A DNA stretch of 64,000 nucleotides from Halalkalicoccus tibetensis (GTDB lineage: Archaea; Halobacteriota; Halobacteria; Halobacteriales; Halalkalicoccaceae): NCBI RefSeq assembly GCF_037996645.1, contig NZ_JBBMXV010000007.1:32973-96972 (forward strand), read 5' to 3'. Positions 46,733 to 56,376 of the stretch are shown piece after piece. The translations under genes were made by a program, and so were the position numbers. The notes below the pieces were generated by a model. The model saw only the letters and a program-made list of their open reading frames with translations, made no database searches and had not been told where the DNA came from. Numbering within the stretch: position 1 is the stretch's first letter; the number at the start of each line of letters is the position of its first letter.

Positions 46733-46792
46733 CATGAAACTGAAGAAGTCCTTCCGAGAGCACTAGCAACCACATTTAAGCAGTGGCATCTG

Positions 46793-46838
46793 CCTTGTGC
46801 AACAGCAAGCGATCCATAGCAGCGGTTGTTGCACAAGG
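46793..46838. repeat. Dispersed palindromic element, copy F
   Basis: Arms CCTTGTGCAACA and TGTTGCACAAGG, a perfect 12-bp inverted repeat; 46 bp. Confidence 0.8.
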
Positions 46839-46983
46839 GCAAGAAGAACACCAATGCGTCTAAAGACTACCCACTGGTTAGTTAGGTCGGAAAAGTTGGA
46901 TCAATTCGTAACACGATCACTGCTAAAGTAGAACTCGTAGCCGACTCGTAACCGAAGAGAGCTCGAATGGGGGACTTACCATT

Positions 46984-47187
46984 CTATCTGAATATGGACT
47001 CTGCTCGGAGGACGTGATGGCAGTTCGAAGACTGGCAATGACGGCAATAAGAGCCCGTAGTATCAATCTCCACAACGACGCGGGTAAAGCGACCTCTGAT
47101 GACGACTGTATCGACATCGTCTCGGGTCGTAATCTCATCTGTAGCGAGTCGTCTACCGCTCTCGTCGAAATGGGATATCATACTCAT
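46984..47187 (-). CDS. Small hypothetical protein with Cys/His motif
   Basis: A 67-residue frame with charged, coding-like composition and YCRHCQSSNCHHVLRA near the end, which could bind a metal ion. No family recognised. It may be a small real gene or a remnant. Confidence 0.35.
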   Translation of the reverse strand: MSMISHFDESGRRLATDEITTRDDVDTVVIRGRFTRVVVEIDTTGSYCRHCQSSNCHHVLRAESIFR

Positions 47188-48224
47188 GAGTGGTCAGCTC
47201 ACAGTCGAGCACCCGATCCAAGAGTGCCGACAGGATGTCTGCAAGGGTTCATTGAGACGTACACACTTACTCTGTCGGCTTCCAGCAAGTATACAGAACA
47301 CTAGCATGACTTTCACAGATGGTTCACTCTCGATGAGTTATTCTCGTGGGTTGTCTGGGGTTTGAAGACATAGGTGTGTATATTGATACCAAGAGGCACT
47401 ACTATGGTCAATCCGGATAGACAGCTAGTAGAGTGAGAATGCCACCTCCACCCGAGGAGAAATAATAGCTGTTCGGGTCTTTCGTTGGATCAGGGACAAA
47501 TCCTCATTCGCGGAGAAAGCTATCAATAGCCCTGCCAGTTCCCGTCTTTACGGGGTTCAGTCGCACCCGAAAGGACGCCCTGCTTGTTTCGGGCGATCTG
47601 CACGTCGCCGAAATATTGGGCGGGAGGGCAAGGAACAAACTCGTGCTCAGAATGACTCAGACAGGGATCGTACCGTATAAACAAGAGAAATCGACGACTT
47701 AGAGCGGCTGCTTAGATGATCTTTCCTTATATCGTATTATACCGATATTTCTTCCCCAATCAGGAATTTATTATCTGTAACATGGTTTAATAGGAGATAT
47801 TATCGCCCCTATTGTACCCATACGTAGATTTATTATCCTACAATGCGCTTCCAAGAGTAGGTGATGCGAACACGTTACAGGCATATTGCATAATAAGACC
47901 ACCCCGACTGTCCACCACGAGTAACTATGTGAGGTCACCAAGTGGATGGATATACTGCTGTAGGTTCAGTGAGAGATGCCATGCTCTCAGTGGTTCTTGA
48001 CTACTGACATTTGTAGCCCAACTATGCGTGAGCAGAGAGATGGGTACAGAACAAAGACTATTCTTTAGACAGATCACCAGGAGAATCGTGTTAGAGAGTT
48101 ACTGCTAATCGTTCTATTCGCAATCAGAGGAGTTTACTTCGCGTCATTTATCCTCGTGGTACGATCTTGGTCCCGCTCTATACGAATACTGCTGCCGGTG
48201 TTACAGCTCACTGTCAACAAGCTC
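47188..48224. other. Long gap with uncertain relics
   Basis: About 1 kb without an intact gene. A minus-strand frame ending at 47523 (EFVPCPPAQYFGDVQIARNK) looks like the tail of an unknown protein, and CCCGTCTTTACGGG at 47539-47552 is a short hairpin. Confidence 0.3.
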
Positions 48225-48881
48225 TTAGGCGTCAATTTCTTCCTCTGCTGCAAGCGATTCGAACAGGACCTCTACTTCCTCATCCGAGAGACTTTCTTGC
48301 TCTTCGGACTCCTCTTGTGTTTCCTCGGATTCATCTTCATCAGCCCCACTGGTGTCAGTCTCCTCAACGTCTTCTTCATCAACGCTCGCTGCACTATCAT
48401 CAGCTTGCTCAGTCTCACCGGCATCAACGTGCTCTGTTTCGTCAGTAGCTGCGTCCTCAGTGTCCTCTGGTGCCACTGGCACTGCTTCAAGGGTTAGAGT
48501 GACATCTTCGTCTTGAGAGATCGTGAGACTGGCATCCGCTTCTTCGTATCCACTGGCCTCAGCCGTAATCTCTACATTACTATTAGATTCAGTTTCAAAG
48601 GTAGCGATCCCGTCAGAATCAGTCTCAACGTTCTCTCGAGTGTTGAAAATGATCGCATCATCGTGCACGAACTCGACATCAGCGCTTTCGATTGCTTCCC
48701 CATCACTATCAGCGACAGAGACGGTTACAGTATACATCTGATTGACGTCAGTCTTATCCGTACTATCGGTTTCTTCATCGTCGGCTTCAGCTTCGTCTGC
48801 TTCCTCGTTCTTAGAAGAATCAACTTCGATAGTAGTATCGGAAAATGAGAAGATTCTAATTATACAAGGTGTGAATATCAC
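48225..48881 (-). CDS. Acidic protein with beta-sandwich repeat domain
   Basis: 218 residues from the first Met, but the start is uncertain; an internal Met at 48737 would give 170. The core YTVTVSVADSDGEAIESADV and DGIATFETESNSNVEITAEA resembles carboxypeptidase-regulatory or PEGA-like sandwiches often found in cell-surface proteins. The C-terminal third is almost wholly Glu, Asp, Ser and Thr. No signal peptide is clear, so its location is uncertain. It is divergent from the GH9 gene. Confidence 0.55.
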   Translation of the reverse strand: MIFTPCIIRIFSFSDTTIEVDSSKNEEADEAEADDEETDSTDKTDVNQMYTVTVSVADSDGEAIESADVEFVHDDAIIFNTRENVETDSDGIATFETESNSNVEITAEASGYEEADASLTISQDEDVTLTLEAVPVAPEDTEDAATDETEHVDAGETEQADDSAASVDEEDVEETDTSGADEDESEETQEESEEQESLSDEEVEVLFESLAAEEEIDA

Positions 48882-48888
48882 CTGGTTT

Positions 48889-48899
48889 TTCTTATATTA
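48889..48899 (+). promoter_or_regulatory. TATA element of GH9 gene
   Basis: TTCTTATATTA lies 23-33 bp before the start codon, which fits a leaderless or near-leaderless haloarchaeal transcript. Confidence 0.5.
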
Positions 48900-48921
48900 G
48901 AACAACAATTGTTAGTGAAGC

Positions 48922-50769
48922 ATGGACGAAAAACTCGAACTCTTCCGAAGCGAATTCATGCGGATGATAGCTGGAGCCACAGTAGTAGGTAGTACAGGGA
49001 TCGCTGCATCGAGTACACAGGCAGCTGCAGAGGACTCATCCGATCCGGACGATCTGGATGTCGATCCGATCTATCCACTTGAAGAAGATACGAAGATCGA
49101 TCAAGTTGGGTATCTACCCAAGGAGCCCAAGATCGGTATGGTTACGATCGACGCAACCACGTTCCATGTTCGAGATGCGGTCAGCGACGAGAGCGTGTAC
49201 ACTGGCGAGTTATCGGACCCGATCTCGGACGCTAACTCGGGGGATACAGTCCGTCATGCGGATTTCTCATCGGTAACTATTCCTGGAGAGTATGTGTTAG
49301 ATGTCGAAGATACGACTCTTTCCTATGATTTCACCATTAGCGACGGTGTGTTCGATACCGCTCTAATGCAAGCAGGACGAGTCTACACTCTCATGCGGTC
49401 GGGAATGCACCTCGATGATCCGCTTACGGGCGCACAGTACGCAGCGGGACATGAAGATGATGCGGAAGCAGAGCTGTTCTTCTCGGATGACTACTACGAT
49501 GAGGGCGATTCGATCGATGTTAGCGGTGGGTGGTACGATGCAGGTGACTATGGGAAATATATCCCCCCTGCATCAGTTACTGTCGGACAGTTGTTGTTGA
49601 CCTACGAACAGTACTCCGAAAAGTTCGGTGCTGATCAGTTCTGTCTTCCCCATGAGACATCCGACTCCGACGAGGATCTGCCCGACCTCCTTCGAGAGGT
49701 GAAGTTCAATCTCGAGTGGATGGAACGGATGCAGCGGCCAGATGGAGGGATCTACCACAAGGTTGCGGGTGATGAATTCCCCGACCTTGACGTCACGCCG
49801 AGCGAAGACACACAGCAGCGCTATGTGTTCGGATTCTCGACGTTCGGCACAGGATTCTATGCGGGAGCGATGGCAATGGCTTCTCGAATCTATGAGGAAT
49901 ACGACGAAGCATTCGCTGAGCGACTCCTCTCGAACGCACAGGGCGCCTATCAGTATCTCCAAGACAATCCTGATCCAGAGTTCCGGTTCGACGAAGGTCA
50001 GGATAGTGGCTCAGGTCCTTATCGGAAGGATACCGACGACGAGGAACGTCTCTGGGCAGCGGCCGAGCTACTGAAGACGACGAACGATCCGGAGTACGAT
50101 GAGTATCTCACAAGCTCACTAACTGACCAACTCGAAGCACAGCCAACGACGATCACCTGGTCCGATGCACGGACGCTGGGGCTGTGGGCCTACTATACGA
50201 GCGATGAGAACACCACTGAGTTTGCAGAGACGATACAGCAGAACTTCCGTGAGTACGCTGATGACCTCGTTGAGCACATCAACGAGGACGGATATCGAGT
50301 TGCACTCGAAACTGACGAGTATGTGTGGTCTTCGACAAAAATAGCCGTCGCGAAGGGTATGAACCTCTTGCTAGCAAACGAAATAACAGCTGATCAAGCG
50401 TACGTGAACGGGGCATTAGACCAGCTTCACTATGCCTTTGGTCGCAACACCAACAGCACTAGTTACATGACCGGGGCAGGTAACACACCTGCAAGAAACG
50501 TTCATGATCGGATCATGGTTAGTACCGGCTATTACCTGCCAGGACACGTCGTCGGGGGACCAAATGCACAGACGGATAACCAGGATCCGATCCTGCAGCG
50601 CCGTCTTGCCGAGGAGTCGCCTGCTCCAGCAGAAGCTTACTACGATGATGTCCAGTCATATGCAACTAATGAATTCGCGATCGATTACACCGCTCCAGTG
50701 GTCTTCGTACTGGCGCACTTCGCCTCATCTGATCCCGAACTCGATGAGCTCGACTATCTCCGATCCTGA
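48922..50769 (+). CDS. GH9 endoglucanase with CelD-N domain
   Basis: A 615-residue cellulase-type enzyme that should cleave beta-1,4-glucans. The order is a signal-like N-terminus (about 1-35), an Ig-like CelD-N domain (about 55-140) and the (alpha/alpha)6 catalytic domain (about 150-610). Catalytic residues visible are Asp206 and Asp209 in GGWYDAGDYGKY, the H528-D529-R530 motif and Glu584 in YATNEFAIDYTAP. The N-terminus has RSEFMRMIAGA where Tat substrates have RRxFLR, so the second Arg appears to be Ser. The next gene is far off, so it is probably monocistronic. Confidence 0.9.
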   Translation: MDEKLELFRSEFMRMIAGATVVGSTGIAASSTQAAAEDSSDPDDLDVDPIYPLEEDTKIDQVGYLPKEPKIGMVTIDATTFHVRDAVSDESVYTGELSDPISDANSGDTVRHADFSSVTIPGEYVLDVEDTTLSYDFTISDGVFDTALMQAGRVYTLMRSGMHLDDPLTGAQYAAGHEDDAEAELFFSDDYYDEGDSIDVSGGWYDAGDYGKYIPPASVTVGQLLLTYEQYSEKFGADQFCLPHETSDSDEDLPDLLREVKFNLEWMERMQRPDGGIYHKVAGDEFPDLDVTPSEDTQQRYVFGFSTFGTGFYAGAMAMASRIYEEYDEAFAERLLSNAQGAYQYLQDNPDPEFRFDEGQDSGSGPYRKDTDDEERLWAAAELLKTTNDPEYDEYLTSSLTDQLEAQPTTITWSDARTLGLWAYYTSDENTTEFAETIQQNFREYADDLVEHINEDGYRVALETDEYVWSSTKIAVAKGMNLLLANEITADQAYVNGALDQLHYAFGRNTNSTSYMTGAGNTPARNVHDRIMVSTGYYLPGHVVGGPNAQTDNQDPILQRRLAEESPAPAEAYYDDVQSYATNEFAIDYTAPVVFVLAHFASSDPELDELDYLRS

Positions 50770-50995
50770 TCAGAGGAGTCTATAGCGGCAGTGGCCGCTG
50801 TTCTAACTATTCTATTCGTTTCTATCTTGATTGCCAACTAATCTCTTTACTGCAAATTCGAGTACAGTGTCTCGGCGTTGCGGTAGGCTCGGTATTATGG
50901 GGAAAACGTTTTGGTTTCTTTAGAACCCGCTGAAAGGTTCGTCACAAAGACTGCTGTTCCGTCTCCCCTACGCCGAAGGATCGTACAGACGTTAC

Positions 50996-51341
50996 TGAAG
51001 AGAGAGGTCCATAAGGACTCGAAAGTGACGATTGGATGCGGTCTCGCACCGTCTCGCAGACGGAGAAAATGACTGCTACCATCACCAGATTGGAACCACC
51101 GCGAGCGCTCCAATGGGTCGCTACGATCCCCTTCTCGTGGGTGTTCAAGATCTGTCATACTTTCGAACTGCATTCAATCGATAACGATCGTACGCAGTTT
51201 ATCAACTACGAACAGCTCTCGAGTTTTCTCGTCCCGTTCGTTATTTCTGCCGATGCTCAACAGGGCTACGAAGCGATGAATAATGCACTCGCGGAACGCG
51301 CTGAACAGCGCTTCGGTGCCGTCTCCGAATCGGACACGTGA
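50996..51341 (+). pseudogene. SRPBCC family protein relic
   Basis: The C-terminal two thirds of a SRPBCC/polyketide-cyclase-like barrel are intact from about 51070: TATITRLEPPRALQWVA, then FELHSIDNDRTQFINYEQLS and GYEAMNNALAERAEQRF. Upstream, VHKDSKVTIGCGLAPS is in another frame and the first part is missing, so the gene has a frameshift and a lost start. A 23-bp part at 51032-51054 recurs at 12-34. Confidence 0.6.
51032..51054 (+). repeat. 23-bp exact repeat, copy 2
   Basis: Identical to 12-34; lies inside the SRPBCC relic. Confidence 0.6.
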
Positions 51342-51768
51342 GGCAACGAGTGTGTCTCATCCAGAGACGGATGATTAGCACTGGCTGGCTAAACGATTCT
51401 GAAAACGACGGATAGTATAGCCGATCTCCGATCAGGATAGGCACAACGTCCCTTTGGGCTCATGTACAGTGCTTAGTGAAATCATAGCCAAGCATTTCGC
51501 TTGCGCGTTTAGTTCCCTCAGTTGCGTCGATATGTGAATAATGCTTGCAGTAGTGGAGGAGACCGCTGCAGACCGTCCCCATTTGATTGAGTGGCAAGAG
51601 AAAATTGAGTATTTGCTCGTGCTATAGCCCAGTGTGTACCCCCATTGATCAACTGTGGTACTGTACCAGAACACTCCCGATCGGGCAAGATCGCCATATT
51701 CTCACTCTTTGCAGACAGACAGGAACGGAGAGATGACAACAGGGCAGTCGTCAGCAAAGGAGAGGAAG
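51342..51768. other. Gap without recognisable gene
   Basis: 427 bp. No gene or repeat that I can support. Confidence 0.35.
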
Positions 51769-52170
51769 TTAATCCGCTTGAGAGGTGAACGACGGTGTTG
51801 TATCGGCTGAAACATACGAATCAGCCTGAACAGAATTCTGGTGGCGCTTGTGGTCGTACCAGAGATACGCATCGGTACAAAAGAGGTCAATCCGTTCACC
51901 AACACTGCCAGTTGCGTGCGATTGGTTGTATGGTGATTTCGGAGCTCGGAAGAAACTGATCAACGTCCACATAACACAAGTTGCGAGTGCTCCTGCAGCG
52001 GAGAAGGTCATACCGAGTGTTGCAAACGTAAACGCGTAGACACCGCCGATAATCATCGAGGGAGCGCTCGTTGCAAGTGGGACTCGTGCAGCCGTATCTC
52101 GAAGTGTCGGCGCAAGGAATACAATCGAGAGGCTGCTACCGATCATGAAGATGAAATCTTGCCACATCAT
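51769..52170 (-). CDS. Small three-helix membrane protein
   Basis: A 133-residue protein; start MMWQDFIFMIGSSLSIVFLA is chosen because three hydrophobic segments (about 4-22, 34-54, 58-78) follow and the upstream extension is hydrophilic. The pattern LAPTLRDTAARVPLATSAPS and GGVYAFTFATLGMTFSAAGA is shared by conserved haloarchaeal membrane proteins of unknown role. The C-terminal 50 residues are soluble and unrelated-looking. Confidence 0.7.
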   Translation of the reverse strand: MMWQDFIFMIGSSLSIVFLAPTLRDTAARVPLATSAPSMIIGGVYAFTFATLGMTFSAAGALATCVMWTLISFFRAPKSPYNQSHATGSVGERIDLFCTDAYLWYDHKRHQNSVQADSYVSADTTPSFTSQAD

Positions 52171-52344
52171 AGTCGTACTTTTCTGTGGGTGGGAGGGTGC
52201 TTTCGAACTCGCATCAAGATTTACTCGATCAGTAGTAAATAAATGTCTTATGATCCAGTAGTTCATTAATTTGTACACAGAAGACCTAAGGCGTCTGAAC
52301 AGTGATGATACCACGGCACAAACTATCTACTAGTACGGATATTG

Positions 52345-52636
52345 ACATCCTCCCCGCCCTAAAGGGCGAGGATTCCCCGAAGGGGATATTGAGGTTGCGC
52401 GTTTCCTTGGGACTCAAAGACGCTTTCGCGTGGTCCGTCAAAGGTTGCCGCCCAGTTGTGACCAAGGGCGTGCGTTACAGCGCATAGAGCCGTGTCAAAG
52501 CGGCCTTCCTCCCCGTATACAACGGGCGTCAATGACGGCGGGTTCTTCAGCCCGCGAGGGAGCACGGTTCGCCTCACCCGAAGTCTAGCGGAATCGAAGA
52601 TTCCGCTGACCTCGCGGAACAGGGTTCCGCTTAGTG
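52345..52636 (-). ncRNA. Predicted guide (omega) RNA of TnpB element
   Basis: Directly downstream of tnpB there are three short stems: 52614-52630 (GCGGAAC..GGTTCCGC), 52587-52607 (AGCGGAATC..GATTCCGCT) and 52538-52555 (GCGGG..CCCGC), followed by the right-end hairpin. This is where the omega RNA of IS200/IS605 elements lies. The RNA itself and its ends are inference. Confidence 0.5.
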
Positions 52637-53686
52637 TTAGGCCGTGCATGGTTCCCCCTCTCGTTTCCCGATGTTCGCGGCGGCGTTCAAGTCCGCGTGA
52701 CGTTCGTAGCCGCACGAATCACATCGGAAGTGGTCGCCGTTCCGCGAACCGCGTTCACCACATGAAGAACAGTCTTGGCTCGTATACGCCGGGTCAACCG
52801 TTTCGACGCGGATACCGGCTTGTTCGGCCTTGTAGGTGATGAACGTCTGAAGCTGGTGGAAGTGCCACGAATGGACACCTGACCACTCCGTTCGGTCGCG
52901 GATGCCTTCGAGCGTTTCAATCCGTACCACCGGATTCTCGAATTGGTCGGCGAAATCGACCAGCCGACGCGAGAGGGTATGATTGAGGTCGCGGATACGA
53001 CGGTGTTCTTTGTTACCCACGCGGTTGCGAGCACGAAGTGCCCCCGCTTCTTGAAGCGAATCGCGTAGGGAACGATATTTCCGTCTGACGTATCGCGCCT
53101 CTTTACCCGAAACCAGCATTGATCCGTCCGCTCCGAGGGCGTGCGCGGCGAGGATGTGACGCTCGCCAATGTCTACACCGATGGGCGTCTCGCCTTCGGG
53201 AACGGTGTCGTATTCGACGGTGAACGAACAGAACCATTCGTCTCCCCGGCGGTAGACCTGAAGGCGGGACTTCTTCGCCTCGCCTTCGAGCACCCGTTCG
53301 ACGGGTTCGCGTATCTCGTCATGGACGTGAATCGGCGTATACCACCACTGCGAGATACACGGGAAGCCGACGACGACTGAACCGTTATCGGTTGTTTCGA
53401 GTTTCCAATTCTGGTTGTTCGTAGCGAACGGTTGGGCAGCGGTGTAGTCCATCCACCCGTCGCGTTTGTACTCGGCTTTCGCCTCTCGAATGGCTTGGTT
53501 CTGAACCGCCGAGTAGAGGTCGTTATCGATGCTGGCAGTGGTCACGGACATACCGAGTTCGCCGGAAGCCCACCCATCGACCAATCCCTGTTTGGTATCG
53601 CGGTAGACGTGCATGGCGTCTTGCCATTCCCGTCGGCGCGAGCGGGTTGGTTGATGGAACTTCGCGGTTACAGTGACCGTGACCAT
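52637..53686 (-). CDS. tnpB: TnpB RNA-guided nuclease
   Basis: A 349-residue TnpB; start [18 protein letters not shown] is chosen over a Met 14 codons upstream. The RuvC residues are present: Asp172 (GVDIGERHI), Glu257 ([10 protein letters not shown]) and Asp332 ([11 protein letters not shown]), with a zinc ribbon at Cys306, Cys309, Cys322 and Cys325. No frameshift or stop interrupts it. TnpB proteins are guided by the omega RNA to cut DNA beside a short target motif, which helps to keep the element in place. Activity here is plausible but untested. Confidence 0.9.
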   Translation of the reverse strand: MVTVTVTAKFHQPTRSRRREWQDAMHVYRDTKQGLVDGWASGELGMSVTTASIDNDLYSAVQNQAIREAKAEYKRDGWMDYTAAQPFATNNQNWKLETTDNGSVVVGFPCISQWWYTPIHVHDEIREPVERVLEGEAKKSRLQVYRRGDEWFCSFTVEYDTVPEGETPIGVDIGERHILAAHALGADGSMLVSGKEARYVRRKYRSLRDSLQEAGALRARNRVGNKEHRRIRDLNHTLSRRLVDFADQFENPVVRIETLEGIRDRTEWSGVHSWHFHQLQTFITYKAEQAGIRVETVDPAYTSQDCSSCGERGSRNGDHFRCDSCGYERHADLNAAANIGKREGEPCTA

Positions 53687-53922
53687 TACATGTGTAACGA
53701 GGAGTCCGATGTACCTAAACCTAACCAATATCAGGCCATGCTGTATCGTGCGGAAGATTGGCGGGAATTACGGCGCGTATCCCCGCCCTGAAGGGCGAGG
53801 CTTTGCGCCTGTTTCCACGTAATAACCGATCTCGCTGTTGCTGAGTGGTTTCTTGCTTGTTGGGAACAATGATTGCCGCAATGACACGGCATACAACCGG
53901 TCTCAATGATTCACCAAGGTAG

Positions 53923-54123
53923 ATGAAGGACCCCGAGAAGGATATTGATACTAACGTTTCAACCACACAGGCAAAGCCAGCGGAGCCACCAACAAACGAC
54001 TCCGGTGAATACATTTGTGGACGAAGAACAGAAGAAGAGACAACATGCTACGCGGTCGTCTCACTGCCGTATGTGGCCTGCCATCAACATGATGGAGTAC
54101 CGTTTGCCACTCAGCAGGAATAA
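53923..54123 (+). CDS. Small Cys/His protein, hypothetical
   Basis: A 66-residue protein with an N-terminal polar tail and ICGRRTEEETTCYAVVSLPY then VACHQHDG, which could bind zinc through Cys and His. A small haloarchaeal family with this motif seems familiar, but I cannot name it. It stands alone after the TnpB element. Confidence 0.5.
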   Translation: MKDPEKDIDTNVSTTQAKPAEPPTNDSGEYICGRRTEEETTCYAVVSLPYVACHQHDGVPFATQQE

Positions 54124-54590
54124 TACAGGCACTCCTCTAGATTCGGGTCTGAACGAATACGATTGGGATGTCATGACAGTTGTGACAGTCATCAACTCAA
54201 GAGCCTCAGAATAGGAGAGTGGGATGTCCGTAATTCCCGTCGAGGGACCTATCTTTAGAGCTGCTACAGCATAGCACAATTGCTGGCGGAGTACCTGCCG
54301 CCAATCAAGGCTGTTATCGATCTCAGGCCGATTCGCCGTTTTACAAACTGAGTACATGAGATCGCATCAACGGGACCTGCGGTCCGCCGATTGGACGAGT
54401 GGGATAGTACTTCTGTCTGCCTAAGAGTTTATCCCAGAAGACGGGTCCACCCAAGCATATGCCCGCCGGAACCCCCGACGAATGGCTGTTCGAAGACTGG
54501 CAGCTGATTGCCCACGCACTCACCGCCACAACACACGAGAACTGTCGGTGCTACGAGTGTGATACGATCGATACCGAACCAAGTGCGAGA
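54124..54590. other. Gap with a possible short gene
   Basis: A plus-strand frame from 54459 (MPAGTPDEWLFEDWQLIAHA, then CRCYECDT) is coding-like for about 45 residues and then runs into the antisense of the PIN gene, so it may be a truncated gene. Nothing else recognised. Confidence 0.35.
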
Positions 54591-54983
54591 TCAGTATGTT
54601 CGTACGTCGAGACCATCAATACGCTCGAAGTGGTCAACGTTCCGGGTCACGATGGGCTCGTCGTGGAGAAGAGCAGTAGCGGCAATGATACAATCTTCAC
54701 GGTCGATTTCTTGTCCAGATGAGATAAGTTCACCTGAGAGTTTCCCGGCCTTTCGCATTATCTTCGCGTCAGCAGGTACAGCATGGCGGGAGTCGAGGAC
54801 AGCTAGTATTTTCTGGCGGCGCTCTTCCGGGACATCCAACTGCGGGACGGCCTCGTAAAGCTCGAGGACGGTAATGCTGGCAAGGCGTTCTGGCCGCTGT
54901 TCGGATTCGATGATGTCGAGAGAGCGTACAGCATCGGACTCATCCTGGAGGATGTCGATGATAAACGAGGTGTCCTCGATCAT
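54591..54983 (-). CDS. vapC: VapC-type PIN toxin
   Basis: A 130-residue PIN ribonuclease with Asp4 (MIEDTSFIIDIL), Glu in VLELYEAVP, Asp in IDREDCIIAATA and VTRNVDHF (Asn at the usual last Asp position). It overlaps the antitoxin gene by four bases. It is intact. Confidence 0.9.
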   Translation of the reverse strand: MIEDTSFIIDILQDESDAVRSLDIIESEQRPERLASITVLELYEAVPQLDVPEERRQKILAVLDSRHAVPADAKIMRKAGKLSGELISSGQEIDREDCIIAATALLHDEPIVTRNVDHFERIDGLDVRTY

Positions 54984-55222
54984 TCCGTGCCTCGAAGGTC
55001 ATCAGCGAGACGGTCGCGGCGGTTACGAGAGCGTTCCCGTCCATCCTCGATGATCGCTTCGAGGTCGTCCGCCTCGTCCTCAGAGAGGATACCTGTGACC
55101 TCGGACCAGGACCGTTCGCCTGCGATTCGTTTGACGACCTCCGAAAATGACTCCCCCTCCCGTTTGCGGGCTTTGAGCCGTTCGTAGGCTTCTTCGTCAA
55201 GCGAGATCGTTTTGGTCGCCAT
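54980..55222 (-). CDS. vapB: VapB-type antitoxin
   Basis: An 80-residue protein; start MATKTISLDEEAYERLKARK is typical of haloarchaeal VapB/DUF7557-like antitoxins. The DNA-binding part is followed by a helical, charged tail (LEAIIEDGRERSRNRRDRLA). Upstream in-frame codons to 55366 are not family-like. Confidence 0.85.
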   Translation of the reverse strand: MATKTISLDEEAYERLKARKREGESFSEVVKRIAGERSWSEVTGILSEDEADDLEAIIEDGRERSRNRRDRLADDLRGTE

Positions 55223-55559
55223 TCCAATACACAGTTGTGTGTGTATACTAATAAAATTCAGGGGAGATATCGCCATAGAAGGTTTAATCATCAGACCATT
55301 ATCCAGTGAAGCTGGTAGAACAGTTCTTGGTCGTTTCGCGAGTTCCCTACAAGGTTTTTGCGTCAACTGATCGTTCCAGTTTCACCGTGGTTGGCGGTTC
55401 TATAATTCGGTAGAGCGTCATTAATCAAATACCGATGACACCCTTTCAAACTCGAACTCGAACTCAAACAGCCGAGAGAAGACAGAGAAGGGGAACCACC
55501 AGACAGAGGCATGCTATCGTCATCTCTTCTCGAACGGCATTCGGATCCGAATCCAGCCA
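55223..55559. other. Gap without recognisable gene
   Basis: 337 bp between the antitoxin and the photolyase relic. No gene or repeat supported. Confidence 0.35.
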
Positions 55560-56063
55560 ATGACAGTTCTGTTCTGGCATCGTACTGATCTTCGTCTTCG
55601 GGATAATCGAGCGCTCGAGAAAGCACTGCAGACTGCCCACAAAAGGGGGACGGTCGTCCAACCAGTCTTCGTCCTCAATCCACAGTTCTACTCTAAGGAC
55701 ACGTTAGCCTGCGATGCTCGGATTCGATTCCTCCACCAGTGTCTCGAGAGTCTTAGAGACCAGTATCGTACCCATGGCTCGGAACTAACCTTCCTCCATG
55801 GAGAGTCAATCGAACAATTGCTTTCAATTCCAGCACAGGACTCTAACCCCGACTCCACTGCTACTGAGCAATCGGAGTCGATTTTCTATACTCGCCATCC
55901 GACCGCTCGCTATGGTGAGCGACGTGATAGAAGACTCCACGAACAAGCCACTGGTTCAGAACTAACCCATGCTGTCTCTCCCCACGCAGTCTATGAAATC
56001 GTTGTCGAGGGGCAACGTGCGGTCTACAAATGTTCTACGGGCCCAACCGGAAGGGAGAGATGA
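55560..56063 (+). pseudogene. Photolyase N-terminal fragment
   Basis: The first 135 residues, MTVLFWHRTDLRLRDNRALE to ARYGERRDRRLHEQA, form the antenna-binding alpha/beta domain of a class I DNA photolyase/cryptochrome. The reading continues only to residue 167 in unrelated sequence. The FAD-binding domain (about 300 residues) is absent, so this is a truncated gene. Confidence 0.75.
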
Positions 56064-56376
56064 GAGCCACATTACTGCACTCATCGATGATCGAGCTTCC
56101 ATCCCAGTACCAGAGATTCTCTCGATAGGAGCGCAATGGAGTTTGACGAATTCAAGGACGCCTTCGACGAGTGCCCAGAGGGACATTCAGAATAAAAATC
56201 AGCACTCTGTTGGAATTCTCAGAGCATAATAGGAATGGAGTGCTGAATACAGAGAATGAGTGCAGCACAGTAATAGAATTTATTTCACAATGAATCTACC
56301 GAATCAGACGTTCAGGAGGTGCGCGAACTGTACAGATGATGAGTCCGATAACCGTCGAGACACGTTGTATCGACTG
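56064..56376. other. Gap with gene fragments
   Basis: A short frame at about 56140-56198 (MEFDEFKDAFDECPEGHSE) looks like a gene tail. At 56319-56395 the bases encode RCANCTDD and RCIDCYIDSL, resembling the zinc ribbon at 43449. Both are relics. Confidence 0.35.

Larger units (their letters stand above)
46533..46983. other. Gap with two palindromic repeats
   Basis: No gene recognised. Copies E and F of the dispersed element lie at 46688-46732 and 46793-46838, separated by 60 bp. Confidence 0.4.
52345..53817 (-). mobile_element. IS1341-type element (IS200/IS605 family, TnpB only)
   Basis: A tnpB gene on the minus strand is bracketed by hairpins typical of the family: CCCCGCCCTGAAGGGCGAGG at 53781-53800 (left end) and a similar stem at 52349-52371 (right end). 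There is no tnpA, so movement would need a TnpA from elsewhere. Exact ends are estimates. It is the only complete mobile element found in the window. Confidence 0.8.
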
